Part shown: piece after piece, positions 11,306-22,668 of the stretch | Position numbering within the stretch: position 1 is the stretch's first letter | Layout: the number at the start of each line of letters is the position of its first letter | DNA from: Phytophthora quininea | Lineage: Eukaryota; Oomycota; Peronosporomycetes; Peronosporales; Peronosporaceae | Length of the DNA stretch: 64,000 nucleotides | NCBI GenBank assembly: GCA_011947345.1 | Contig: JAAVTG010000568.1 | Span: 744,001-808,000, forward strand | Direction: 5' to 3' | Notes under the pieces: generated by a model | Seen by the model: the letters and a program-made list of their open reading frames with translations, nothing else | Databases searched by the model: none | What the model was told of the DNA's origin: nothing | Position numbers and translations under genes: made by a program

Positions 11306-11740
11306 TACTTCTCCGGTCTAGAAAAGAATTAACAGTTAGGTTTTTCTCAAATGATGGGCACTTCTGATTGGACAAAATCATGTGAGGATAGGGTAAATCC
11401 GAAAAACCTCGTTTCATCGCGCTTTCAAAACCTCGTTTTAGAGCGTGCAAACACCAAAAATGGTATCAGCGGATCATTTCAATACTATTCACGAAAGTCC
11501 CGATAAAATCGCTCTAATATTGACGACACTGTGAAAAAAACCTTGTGGCTACCCAAAACCACCATAATTTAAGCAGGCGTGTTGACCTCAAAAATTAGGA
11601 GGAATAGAGCGCGTAATAGTTTAAAAACCGCTTAGAGTGAGATAATTCTTATGGTTTTGCCGCAAATTCAAAATTCGTTCTACAACAAAAAATACGTCCC
11701 AAAACGAGAACTATTAATTCTTTTCCGGACCGGAGAAGTA
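11306..11740. mobile_element. Small non-coding inverted-repeat element (MITE-like, TA flanks)
   Basis: CTTCTCCGGTC, two mismatches, then GAAAAGAATTAA starts at 11308; its inverse ends at 11738. The ends are about 30 bp with few mismatches, and each is flanked by TA. This is the pattern of a Tc1/mariner-type MITE. The interior is AT-rich with no coding capacity. Confidence 0.65.
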
Positions 11741-11745
11741 GTTTG

Positions 11746-12340
11746 CTTGTGCTAGGCAATAATTGAAACTAAAAGAAGTCAAACCTTGCCAAAAAAAAAC
11801 ACTTAACTTTGCCTCGGGGTGCATATATTTTAGCTCCTAAATAAGCAATAAGAATCTGTGTTTTGCGTATGTTTTCGCTAGTATTGATGTAGAATTACGA
11901 TGTCGCGCGCATATTTTTGAAGTGTTCCCTGCGTGCGCTTTATGATACACTCACTACATTCCGCCGCCATTAAATAACTTATCGTCCGGCCGACGAGACC
12001 ATTCTGGTTGTGAGATCCAGGATGGTGTCAAAGTGCACGGGTGACGAGGCGTGCTTCATGTCCATAGTCGAGAACTTATATGACCTGCTGCTCAACGGCC
12101 ACTCGTTCCACTATCCGTGCATTTTGTCCTGTCTGCAGAATCAGAGTACGTGACCGTGATCCAATTCCAGGTCCCCAGGATCTTCACAGATAAGTGTGCT
12201 TTGAAGTAGCTCAATTCGTTTATGTTGCTAGCCAAGGAGCAAGGCAATTAAGTCATGCGCGCCATCATTATCATGATGCTGTTTATGGTAGCGGCCTCAG
12301 AAGACAGCGAAAGGACACCGAAGAGTTTGGGTGCGAGCTC
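11746..12340. other. Unassigned DNA left of the gypsy RT
   Basis: AT-rich with an A tract near 11792. From about 12000 the composition becomes more gene-like, probably decayed gypsy sequence upstream of the RT, but no motif supports that. Confidence 0.35.
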
Positions 12341-12344
12341 AACA

Positions 12345-12817
12345 CCTAGATGCTGCCCGAAACGAAGTACTGCGTCACATGTCAGTGGCCCTTGCCGAAG
12401 GAGCAGTGCGACGTCATTGACGCCTTCTTTCGTGCGAAGCACGCGGCAGGGCTTGTGCGTGAGAGCAAGTCTCCGCACTCCACACCGACGTTCTGTGTCA
12501 GAAAGCCTAACGGCAAGTGGCGCATCGTTCATGCTTTCAATAAGCTGAACGCGGCTACGATCCCGGCGCAGACGCCGATTCCTAGGAAGGATGTTCTTCA
12601 GAACAACATGGTTGGCTGTACCATGTATAGCGCGCTCGACTTTGTCGATGGCTATTACCAACTGGCCGGTTCCTTTGAACTAGAAGACCTTCGTAAGTGG
12701 TTTGGCCTCGCTAACTACTTGCACAAGTACAGCGAAAACTACGCTGAATGACTAGGCCATTGTCCAATCTCCTTAATAAGGATGCGGATTGGTGTTGGTG
12801 TGCTGAGCACGAGGCTG
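12345..12817 (+). pseudogene. Ty3/gypsy reverse transcriptase fragment
   Basis: The frame carries gypsy RT blocks: QWPLPKEQCDVIDAFF, FCVRKPNGKWRIVHAF (conserved RT motif) and YSALDFVDGYYQL (catalytic Asp block). Just after this the text jumps to DLRKWFGLANYLHKYSENYA, which normally lies after the YVDD palm. About half the RT, including YVDD, is therefore deleted near 12663. The end is cut by a solo LTR. The element continues at 13656. Confidence 0.82.
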
Positions 12818-13655
12818 TGCTGTAGCGATTCTCCAAAGAATCGCGGCAGCCAACTATCACCTCTACTTTTGGCGGAATCAAGTTACCATTTTGGACCAAC
12901 CCCACGACGAAGGTTCGTAAAATCCCAGGGTGTCGCTACCCTGGGTGCCACTATACCGTGGTGGTCACTACTCCGAAATTTCGTGTGGTCGCGAGGCTGA
13001 ATGATTGGCTCTGCTAGCGCCAACCATATTTCACTTGATATTTGTATAGAATCATCGGGAAGAGTAGATTCAGAGAGAGTAAGAGCCCGAGAGGGCGATA
13101 CAAACAGAGCAGAATTTTCCCCCGACTTCCCAAGCGGCCAAGCGTCCTAGGTAAGCACCTTGCCCTGTGGTCGTGGGTTATGCCTGCCAGCGAACACAGA
13201 CCTTCGTGAAGTGAGTGTTCGTTTGGTCAGGCCAAGAGTGAAGAGTGGTAGTTAGAGTGTATTTTGGTTTGGCCCTATTAATAGGGGAGTGTTGGGCGAA
13301 AGAGCCCTTGTGTGTGGAGTGCGGGTCGCATTCCAACGTGACTTCCAGCCGGAGTTATACTCCGGCGCCCCCGCAAGAGAGTCCACGGGACTAGGCAACC
13401 TTCGTCTGCTGGTGCCACGGGGTTTTGAGTGCGTGAGAGAGTGTTTGGACGTACAGGCGAAGACTCGTGCCTGTAGCGTCGGTTTATATTTGCCTACAGC
13501 GTAGACAGTGAGTGGAGGCCACACCGGCTCGGGCAGGGTCAGATCTGGTTCCTTCAGATCACGCCCAACAATCGCCTGACAATCTGGAAGGTGTATTGTT
13601 GTGTGCGGAAGCTCGCTGCTACCTTAGCGAAAGTTCAGTGGATTCCTACACCACA
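12818..13655. mobile_element. Solo LTR (838 bp) inside the gypsy RT
   Basis: The insert starts TGCTGTAGCG and ends CTACACCACA, flanked by the direct repeat AGGCTG at 12812-12817 and 13656-13661. Removing it joins the RNase H frame. No coding content and no internal element remain, so this is a solo LTR, left by LTR-LTR recombination. Its orientation is not certain. Confidence 0.8.
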
Positions 13656-13828
13656 AGGCTGCGTTTGTGCAGATCAAGGAGAGCTTCCTGCAGGCGCCAA
13701 TATTGGCGCAGCCGGACCCCGATTGTCCGTTGAGTATTGTGTGTGACACCTCCGATTTTGCAATCGGCTGCGCTTTGCTACAAGCAGACACCAAAGGGCG
13801 TGAACGCGTTTGAGTCTCGCCAGCTTAA
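13656..13828 (+). pseudogene. Ty3/gypsy RNase H fragment
   Basis: The frame reads SFLQAPILAQPDPDC, then the RNase H motif IVCDTSDFAIGCALLQ, and is cut at TTAA 13825-13828 by the piggyBac insertion. It connects across that insertion to the frame starting at 16206. Confidence 0.82.
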
Positions 13829-16205
13829 CCCATTAGCTACGAGCTCCGCCATACAGGTTCCATCGAACATTTTCCAGACGCGAGATTCAAACAATTAGGT
13901 CAACCAAAATCCACCGTTGCTGCGCAATTAACCTCTATCTGTCTATTCTGGCTTCGCCGCGATTTGAAGGACCAAATGCCCCCGGTGGCCAGCGACCTAT
14001 GCGGATGGTGCGGGCAGTCGCCGTGCACGTGGGCCATCTACGAGGACGCACTGAAGGTGCGGGCACAGCAAATGCACTCCAGACTCTCTTGTCGACGTCG
14101 TCACCAAGCTCTTCGCGCAGCACTCAGCCGTATCTTCATTTACCTCCAGACGGGGAAGCTGCAAGGCATGTTGCCTGTGTGTGCGCGCAGGAAACTTCTA
14201 CAGCTTTGGCCAGACATCCTGGAAACGGTAAGAACATGAATTTATCTGTTGCTAGTCTTTCTGTGGCAGTTTGAGCTTACTAACTGGTGTTATCGTTCTG
14301 TTGCTACGTTTTCTTGTGAATGACACAGGATCACGCGTTGGAGCACGTGCAATAGCATCTAACGCGTCCTGCATATGTTGTGCGTTGCTGCCAATAATTC
14401 CTTGAAAATGAAACGCACAGAAAACTCAACGTGAAAGCCGCGTTCACATTTCGTGCACCCATACTTTGTTTTTTGGAAGGCATCCCGCAAGCTACACAGG
14501 TAGCAAGTCAGCTTGCCTTTGCTGTGTTCCCGTGAGTTTGATGTGATCACATTCAGTGATTCATCGCAGCCAACAACCTCTTCTAGTGCATCAGCCTTTC
14601 GTTTTCGCTGTTGTTTCAGGGTCTTTTCGTTGCGTGTTAGCGTGTCCGCGAGCTTGCGTTTGAATTCTCGCAGTGACTCGTGCGTAGATGTCGATCCAAT
14701 GATATGGCGTTGAAGTGCGTAAGCGTTGATGATGGAGACGTGCAACAACCACGTGAAGACAGACATATGCATGCTCTTCTCGCGACGGCGTGTTGGATTC
14801 GTGCTGCGTAGCTGGTCGACTCGATCAACTGCGTTCATGCATTGATTATACACGGCGTTTAGAGCTGCAGCCACGAGAGCTTGACGATGCATTATTCTGC
14901 CTTCTGTCCAGCGCATGATGGGGACTGTACCGTGACGACTGTAAATCGCTTCAGGTGATGTCGATGGCAGCGAACTAGCTGACATTGTCGTCTTCAAGTC
15001 GTTGGTGTAAAAGATTACGACCTTTCTGTCCTTGAAAACTATGTAACCCGCGTGTTCGACATACGTGAGCGTGGGCATGTACGCTGTCTTCAAACGCTTG
15101 GGCTTCTTTTTCTGCTTCTTGTCATGCGCTGCTAGATTTTCTTTATATTTTTCTCGGGGTCAACCGCGGCGACAAGCTCCCACGAGCCGCGATCCTGGGC
15201 TGCAATCCGCTCCACAGCAGGCTCGAGCGCAAACTTGTTGAATCTATCCACCAGATTCAGTCGCACCGTGCCGAGAAGCCTCACTTCGCCGTCCGTAAAT
15301 GCGCTGATGGCCCGTGCGTAAATGTGCCGCGTGTAGAATTATCGGATACCAATAAGCGGTGGCCGCTGGGGGATCTGAAAGTTCTGGTTTTGTGGCCGGC
15401 CATACTTATCCACAGCGCCGTAGGCAATTTTGTATCAATGTTGATTTCCGGTAACGAAAGCGTGTTGTACAGAGGTGTACGCAGCGACGGGAACAATTGC
15501 GTGTAGCGTTCAGCAGGCGTCGACCGAGTGGCAATGCCAGATCCGTTGTCCCAAACAGAGTGAACGTACAGGGAATCCCACCCACAATTGCATAGAATCG
15601 TGGCATGTAGGTCGTCGCGCGAGAGCGTGCTTTCGTCCTCACAGAGATCTCGTCAAGACTACTTGTGCCCAAGGGCACAGCCGTCTCCGCAAACCTCTTC
15701 TGAAAATGTTGGAGCAATCCTCTACAGCGATAAAGTGGGTCGCGTACGGTGACAAACGTCACCGAGTCGGGTGGCTAGAACTGCAACGCGCCTCGGATGT
15801 GCTGGAAACGATCTCGTGTCATCGTCTCCATAAAAGCCGGCTGCCCGAGAAATCTATCTGTCAACCAATAATCCGCTATGTCATTGAGAGGGCACAAACT
15901 CATCGCTATCTCGAGCCCAATGTACGCGTTCAGCTCACTCTCAGTCAACGTCTTCTTTCCCCCAGATGCTAACTTGGCTGACGTCCACCTTTGAATGTTG
16001 TGGTGCAGCGCAGCAGTGACAAACAGAGCAAACAGGCTGTATCCGCCGTCCTTCTCGAACGCTTTCTTTATCCGTGTCACAGCGGACCTGTAGAGTGACT
16101 TCAACTGCTTCGACCTAGCCCCACAGCATTCTCAAGCCAATCGACGTGCCGGTCAAGCTGCTTTACAGGTTCCACTAGACCCGTAGGAAACCTCGTCGCT
16201 AAGGG
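13829..16205 (-). mobile_element. piggyBac-type DNA transposon, 2.4 kb
   Basis: The ends are CCCATTAGCTACGAG at 13829 and the inverse of CCCTTAGCGACGAG ending at 16205. They are flanked by TTAA at 13825-13828 and 16206-16209, the exact target of piggyBac elements. The interior holds a broken piggyBac transposase on the minus strand. Deleting the insert restores the gypsy RNase H frame. Confidence 0.93.
14359..16104 (-). pseudogene. piggyBac transposase, broken into three frames
   Basis: The N-terminal part (16104-15775) has ELNAYIGLEIAMSL and MTRDRFQHIRGALQF. The middle (15762 down to about 15560) has TSSLDEISVRTKARSRA, with the catalytic Asp block. The C-terminal part (15093-14359) has NQCMNAVDRVDQLRS and WLLHVSIINAYAL. 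It ends in a Cys-rich zinc-binding tail (CYLCSLR, then YGCTKCERGFH), as piggyBac transposases do. Frameshifts and stops separate the three parts, so the gene is dead. It sits wholly inside the TTAA-flanked element. Confidence 0.88.
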
Positions 16206-17162
16206 TTAAAGCTGCGGAGAAAAACTACCCAGTTCATGACAAGGAGCTACTTGCGATGAAGTACGCTCTCGTCAAGTTCAGGGTTCATCTGCTTGGCTCC
16301 AAGCCGTTCGTGATCTTCACGGATCATGCGTCGCTACGCACTGCGATGCAGTCGCCTCACCTCTTGCAGAGGATGGCCCGCTGGCTCTCCTTCTTTGCGG
16401 AGTACAACTTCGAGGTGAAGTACAAGCCTGACAGGCAGAACGTCCTGGCCGATGCGCTGTCGCGCCGGCCGGACTATGATCTCTCTCATGTCACGATGGT
16501 GACGTCGTCGGTGACGGATTTGATCCGGGCAGCGTATGCACAGGACGAGTCCTGCGTCGCATTGCTGCGCGCTCTGGGGAGCGACGAGTTCAAGGACTCG
16601 AAGACAGGACTGTCTGGGCGCTTGCACGCGAGGCTGCATCGCTGCACTTGTGATGGCGGCCTGCTGTACTACAGCACGGGTCCCGATGACCCTCCACGTG
16701 TCGTGGTGCCTCATGACGAGGACCTCAAGTATCGGATACTATATGAGCCTCACGACGCTCCCACGAGCGGCCACCTTGGTCGCGAGAAGACCTACAGCTC
16801 GGTGATTTCCATGTACTGGTGGTTCAAGCTGTACAAGTGGGTCAGCACATATGTGCGCACGTGTGAGACGTGTCAACGCATCAAACCCACGCCGCATGCG
16901 GCGGCGCTGCTGGCGATCTTGCCAGTGCCCAGCGGGTGTTGGCAGTCCATGAGTATGGACTTTGTGTTTGGCCTGCTTAAGGACTCGGCAGGCAACACGG
17001 GCATTGTGGTCTTTGTTGACCGATTGAGCAAGATGGCTCACTTAGCGGCGGTGCCGGACTCCATTGATGGAGAGGGTACAGCCTCGCTGTTCATTGATCG
17101 AGTCTTTCGGCAGCACGGTCTGCCTGAGACGATCGTCTCGGATCGTGATCCGAGCTTCACGG
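16206..17162 (+). pseudogene. Ty3/gypsy RNase H end and integrase front half
   Basis: This is a long open frame. It continues RNase H (NYPVHDKELLAMKYAL, FVIFTDHASL, the linker LADALSRRPDY), then the integrase zinc-binding H2C2 region (HDAPTSGHLG, then YVRTCETCQRIKP) and the core with SMDFVFGL (first Asp) and IVSDRDPSF (second Asp). It breaks at 17162 immediately after DRDPSFT. The expected next residues are on the minus strand ending at 2301. The frame is intact up to the break, so the break is what killed this part. Confidence 0.88.
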
Positions 17163-18600
17163 AGAGAAGTGAAGCAGCTCGAACGGCTTGTACTTAGCCT
17201 TTTCGTGGTTGGTCGGAAAAGGTTTTGGACCGATTTTCCTTGCTGGCACCCACGGCAAACACTCGACTTTTTCGATGTTGCTGGCAGTTTGGCGCCCTTG
17301 ATCATGCCACTTGAGACCATTTTACGCAGCACATCGTTCGGAGCGTGACCCATCCGTGAGTGCAGATCCACAGCGTCCACTGAAACTGAGACCGAATTTA
17401 CTGAAGCGCGCGGGACACGAAGCCAGTAGAGTCCATCGACCATGTCCGCCGAAGCAACGATTTTCTTCGACTTTTCCAGAGCGATGTGCATTTCAGCACC
17501 ATCAAACACCACCTTAAACAGACCACTTTTGTTGATCTGCGGGACCGACAGCAAGTTTTTGTTCATGCCTGGCACGTACAACGCGTCTTCGACCTTGATC
17601 TCGCGCTCGTCACCGTTGGGCAAAACCACTCGCTGAACAACCGTTCCGACTCCCAAAATTCTGGCAGAGTCCCCGTTGGCAACCGTGAGCTCGCCCTTGT
17701 CGCACAGCTTGATGTCGGCAAACTTGGACTTGTCGTTGCAGATGTGGTGTGTGACACCACTGTCGATTGCCCACGTATCTTGGAACTTCTTGCCCGTCGA
17801 AACTCCGCACGCCAGAGACCGCAAACGCGATGAAGTCACCGTCATTTTCGTTGCGCCACTTTATATTGTTCGCACCGCGACCAAACCGGCCACGTCGTGC
17901 TCCACGATTTTCCTCCTTCTGCTTGGTCCAGCACTGTCCACGAGGTGCCCCAGTTTTCCGCAGTAGGAACAACGGCGAGTCTCACGCTCGACACTGAACG
18001 CATTTGCAGCGTCCTCAGTCTTCACCGGTGTCGATTTCTCACCCTGCCGCTTGATGTGCTCGTTCGTGAGCACCTTGATAACGTCTTGCGTCTTCAGCTC
18101 AGCGGTGCTCATCTCCAAGTTCAGCACGACGTTCTCGTAGCTCTTGGGTAGACTGCGCAGCAAGCAGATCGCCACGTCTTCGTCCTCCATCTTGGCGCCG
18201 ATACTGTTGGGCTTGACGCTGATGTTGAGGACCTCGTTGCAGTGATGCAGCACATTGTCGCCTTCCGACATCTCCATGTTGAACAGCTGACGCTTGAGGT
18301 AGATGCGACCGACCTTCTGCATTCCGCCGTACAGTGCCTTGAGCTTGGCCCACGCAATCCAGGCGTGTTCTCACTCCGAGATCACGTGATGACAGTCGGC
18401 ACCCATGTGCAGCAGCATCAGGCCCAGCGCGACGTTTGACGTACGGCTGTACTCATCCGATGCACGAGAATCCGTAAACGTCGGCGTCGTCTCCCGCTTG
18501 ACAGCACCCCACACCGACTTGGTCAGGAAAACGCTACGCATGTAGCTGCTCCACGTCGCGTAGTTGTCGCCGTCGAACTTGTCGATGAGGACCTAGGACG
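17163..18600 (-). pseudogene. Ty1/copia gag, protease and integrase front end
   Basis: The minus strand starts near 18600 with [18 protein letters not shown] gag sequence. It passes a TGA near 18375 and continues with the gag helices ([30 protein letters not shown]) and a zinc knuckle beginning CSYCGKLGH, where the frame slips. The second frame (17845 leftwards) has the aspartic protease site TWAIDSGVTHHIC and the pre-integrase zinc region (LHSRMGHAPNDVL, CRGCQQGKS). It breaks at 17163 after CFTSL. The next residues of the integrase are at 3632 on the same strand, 13.5 kb away. Together with 2301-3632 and 3627-4848 this makes one nearly complete copia polyprotein. Confidence 0.87.
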
Positions 18601-18641
18601 AGACGTCGGGCGCGGAGGACATCGTACTTGGGCTCATAACC

Positions 18642-18872
18642 TAAAAGGGGTCGAGCGGGCTTGGCCGTGAGGAATTGAAGTCTCTTGAGGGGAAGGAATG
18701 AAATGAGGAAGTGAGAGTTCATTTGAAATGTTAACTTGGCGGGTACAAAGGTGAACGCCCACTCGTCCAATCATCATTCGTGTATACTCAGTAGTAGCGT
18801 AAACAAAATACCGTAATCACGCGTGGTCAAGTTGGACCGATATGGGTACCAGTAAACCGGTAACCCGCAACA
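18642..18872 (-). repeat. 5' LTR of the copia element
   Basis: A 231-bp partner of the LTR at 4856-5086, in opposite orientation. It starts (minus strand) TGTTGCGGGTTACCGG and is preceded by TACTA (complement of 18873-18877). About nine percent difference from its partner by eye means an old insertion. Confidence 0.92.
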
Positions 18873-19373
18873 TAGTAGGCTGGGTTGTGTTGTGGAATCA
18901 GCATCCATTTCATTTATATTGCATGATGTATAGGTGGTAAATTTAGATTTTTGACCAATTATGGTACCTTATCTAAAACTAGTTAGACACAAGCAGTCAC
19001 ATGGCTTCCAGTACTGCCTAAAAATTTGCGTGATATGATATGTATTCACGTGAAGCGCCCGAAAAGTATCGCTAAGGGCGTCTCCACCGCACAGCAACAA
19101 ATTTGGCAGCAAACTCGCAATATAAAGTTAAAGTGACTATTTGCTACCGGAGCAAAACACAACAGGCTCCACCGCGCAGAAGCAAATTGACGCCCCTTGA
19201 GCGCCGTCCTATCCAAGCCCCACCTTGCCCAAGCTCCCCATGATGGAGTCAAGTGACGACGAGCTGGAGACACGTACCAGTGACTGCGAGAATGAGGTGA
19301 GCTCCTGTCAAGATATCCCTTCCTATTCAGCATAGCTCTAACATTCGTACTGTGATTGATGCTATAGGCGATA

Positions 19374-20465
19374 ATGCTTCTTATTCTCACACAGCAATTG
19401 GCGCCAATTGAGCGCAAGCAGGGGATCAGTGCCTGGAAAAGCTACGAACATCACACGCGACTTCGAAGATGCTCACAACAAGCTGTGGACGTACTACTTC
19501 GCAGAGAGCCCACGATTCCCGAAAAATACTTCCGGCGGCGGTATCGAATGCGTCGCTCTCTCTTCATTCGTATCATGGATTCCGTCGTCGCCAGAGATGC
19601 TCACTTTCACCAGCTGCAAGACGCCCTAGGCAAAAAGGGTCTGTCTTCTCTACAAAAGTGCACGGTAGCGATGGGAATGCTCGCCTACGGTTGTAGCGCG
19701 GATTCACTAGATGAAAACTTATTATGCGCTGAAAGCACAACTCTCGCCTACACTAAAAGGTTTTGCCAAAACGTGATTGATATATTCGAGGAAGAATATC
19801 TGCGTGAGCCTACAGAGCAAGACATAGAGCAGCAGCTGCAATTTTCAGCTGAGCGAGGCTTTCCTGGATGCATCGGATCGCTCGACTGCATGCACTGGAT
19901 GTGGGAAATGTGTCCATACGCGCTGAAAGAACAGTATGCAGGAAAGGAGAAGAAACCATTCATCGTGCTCGATGCTGTAGCAGATTATCGGTTATGGATC
20001 TGGCACTTTTACTTCGGGGCAGCAGGCTCCAATAATGGTATGTCTGCACATCCATGACGACGTCAATATGGCTTTTGATTTCCAATTGCTATTGTGATGA
20101 TATTCAGACATAAATATTTTGGACAGTTCCCTCTCGTGAACAAGTTTATTCTCCAGCAGAATATTTGCGGCCGCATTTACACGGTCGCTGGTAAGCAATT
20201 TGAGCAGCTTTACTACCTTGTGGACGGAATCTACCCTAAATTTTCATGCTTTGTGCCTACCATTTCACAACCGGAGACTCCTAAGGAAAATACTTTGCCA
20301 AACAGCAGGAAGCAGCACGAAAAGATGTGGAGCGAACATTTGGAATGTTACAGAAGCGTTTTCATATATTAAAGAAGCCGAGCCAAGTTTGGTATGCTGA
20401 AGATATGCTGTCTGTCATGAAGGCTTGTGTGATTTTGCACAACATGATTGTAGAAGATGAGTGGG
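19374..20465 (+). pseudogene. PIF/Harbinger transposase (DDE_Tnp_4 type)
   Basis: The first frame to 20057 has YFRRRYRMRRSLFIRI, VAMGMLAYGCSADSLDE and the first catalytic block GCIGSLDCMHWMWEMCP. It then has FIVLDAVADYRLWIWHFYFGAAGSNN, with the second Asp replaced by or displaced within AVADYR. The remainder lies in other frames: QFEQLYYLVDGIYPKFSCF at about 20195, then RKDVERTFGMLQKRF and SVMKACVILHNMIVEDEW, ending near 20465. Frame changes near 20055 and 20280 could be decay or a small intron. The protein cuts and joins the element's TIRs with the help of the Myb-like partner. Confidence 0.82.
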
Positions 20466-20676
20466 GGAGGTGAAAGGATTGAAAAAGCTTCCTGAAGAGA
20501 AAACGCACGTACTGACAACCACGCGTGTCAGAAACAACGGTGTTCGTGCAGATGAGGAACAAAAGACGTGAGGGAGTTCATTGCAAGACGGCATCTGATC
20601 CGATCCGAGAGAAATCATGTCATTCTAAAGCAAGCGCTCGTTGATCACTTGTGGGAAATAAAAGGAAAGAAAAATA

Positions 20677-21656
20677 CTAGTTTAGTTCAGAGATTTTTGC
20701 AGCAAAAGTAAACAGAACAAGCATACCTTCTGCGGTACGATTGGTGTTGTCTGTTGCACAGTTTTCACTCGTCGTCTCGACAGCTTCTATGCCCGAAGCC
20801 ACAATGACTTCATCCTGCAATTGTTTCAATATTTTTTCCTTTTTGATCTTCAGAATGTGCGCATAAAGCTCGTCTAATCCATCCAACGATGCGAAAATAA
20901 TGCGATTTTGCTCTCGCTCTTCCAAGACTTTCAGTCGTTGTTCTTCTAGTTCAGCCTTACGCTGTGACGATCTTGAAATCTCGACTGCAGCATCTGCTAG
21001 CTGTTGGCCACTCATTTCTTGAAATCGTGCTGCTTTTTGCTTTTTATGCCTACTGGGCGATTGTCTTTGCATGATGTGTCGAGTACTCCGATTGATCCAT
21101 GCGTTTGAGTGTCTGTAGAATGCTCCTCGCCGTGGTTGCTGCTACGTAGCATTTGGCAGCGCCTTCCACTTCGGCTCTTGACGATGCTCTCGCCAAGCTT
21201 CCAAAAAGTCGAATTGCTCGTTTTGCTCGACTTCGTACATCGTGATAGCATCTTAAATTCTATCGTTATTAGTCTTTCCACTTCGATTAAGCTGTTCGAT
21301 AACAGCGATACACCCACAAAACTTTCCTACTCCAAGACGAACAGTCTTCCAGCGGTTCACTACTGCATTTTGGTGACGCTTGAAGCGGGCTTGGGGTCGC
21401 GGTCGTGTTTCGTTGTATTTTGCTGTAACCCGTCCCCGAATGCAGGCCCAGACTTGTCTGTGCCGACGATGCTGTCCTTGGATACTGCCAGCCATGCTTT
21501 TGTGAGTGCTTGATCTTCAGTGCTTATCCAGTTGGTCCCACGAGCGCCAGGCTTGGTGGTCATATCGAACGCAGTATGTGGATCTTTGAGAGGCGCGAAC
21601 ACTGTCCGAAAACAAATGTCCCGCCACCAGTGCAGGTTTTGAGATAACCAGGTCAC
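20677..21656 (-). pseudogene. Harbinger ORF1: Myb/SANT-like DNA-binding protein
   Basis: Starting at 21656 the frame reads TNWISTEDQALTKAWLAVS, the Trp-spaced helix of a Myb/SANT-type domain. It continues after frame changes near 21490, 21250 and 21060 with a helical region. It ends in a charged coiled-coil C-terminus (KAELEEQRLKVLEEREQNR), stop near 20677. This matches the second gene of PIF/Harbinger elements, which brings the transposase to the ends and to the nucleus. The many frame changes suggest it is broken. Confidence 0.72.
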
Positions 21657-21779
21657 TTGCGCCGGACAACTTGTTTGCTGCTGGAGCCATTTTGCTCCTG
21701 CGGTGGAGCGAGTTGGGGGTAATCTATTTTTAGTTTACTGCCACAGGAGAATTATGCTGCCGCGGTGGAGACGCCCTAA

Positions 21780-22584
21780 AAACAGTTTTTAAAGAAAAAG
21801 TCATAATGACCGTTCATTTTATAGTTATAAATATGTTACATGGTAAGATACTAATATTTTGTTGGTTACATACTAGATATGGGATACTTAGCTTAAGAAC
21901 TACAATATCAATCGAAATCTATTTGTACCAAAGAATATTTTATTGATAAGCTCAGCTTCTTTGTCTTGAATGCCATCTTTTACCTACGAGAATAAGTGCC
22001 AAAAAGAATCTGAACATGCTACTATCACTACTTCTGTTAGAAATAAGAAAAATTGCTGGCACAAAACCACTTATTTGACATAAACATACCACCTATTACA
22101 GATATTAAGAGAGAAAGGCGCTACTTTGTGCTTGTATACTAGTACTACCTAAAGTTAGACTGGTATCATGTAAACAACTAAAAATACCAAGCTGTATAGA
22201 TAGCCGCAGTGATATTTTATTGCATTTGTTAGTAGATCCAGGCAAAGTGGTGACTAGGATATGTTATTGATTTATACCCCCAACTTTACGTAGAATTACA
22301 CCAAATAGAATAGAAAATCCACCAATCACAGCGCATGGTTAAATAGCGGTTTTATGTAGTAAAATGGACACGGTACCAGCTCATTTTCGATGCACGCTAC
22401 TATGTACGAAATCGTGTATGGCTTTCATGCAGTTGCGTGCTCCGCAAATGTAGCACTAATATATGGTGTATGACATGTTACTTCACAGCTGCGTGGGTAC
22501 ACGATGGTATTTTACTTATTTTTCTTTCCGAAGTCGTTCATTCATTGATCTTCGCTCAGCCACTCACTGCTCCAGAGACTTCGT
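21780..22584. other. AT-rich spacer
   Basis: Strongly AT-rich, no coding frame and no clear repeat. It may contain the unseen left end of the following MULE-like locus, but I could not find matching inverted repeats. Confidence 0.4.
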
Positions 22585-22668
22585 ATGGTACGATACACGG
22601 GCTCGCTGACGTTATTCGCGCTTGGAGCTAACCATGTAAGGTGTGTTCATGCGCAGAGTGACATGGTG

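Larger units (their letters stand above)
19076..21776 (+). mobile_element. PIF/Harbinger DNA transposon, 2.7 kb, two ORFs
   Basis: The ends are GGGCGTCTCCACCGC at 19076 and its inverse ending at 21776, flanked by TAA on both sides (19073-19075, 21777-21779). A 3-bp TAA/TTA duplication is the PIF/Harbinger signature. It encodes a DDE transposase on the plus strand and a Myb/SANT-like protein on the minus strand, the usual two-gene layout. Inner copies of a CTCCACCGC motif with AGCAAAT occur near both ends and may bind the transposase or its partner. Confidence 0.92.

Noticed and set aside
14000..14274. Plus-strand Arg-rich frames at the left end of the piggyBac
   Set aside because: No domain; they lie opposite the transposase's downstream region inside the TTAA-flanked element.
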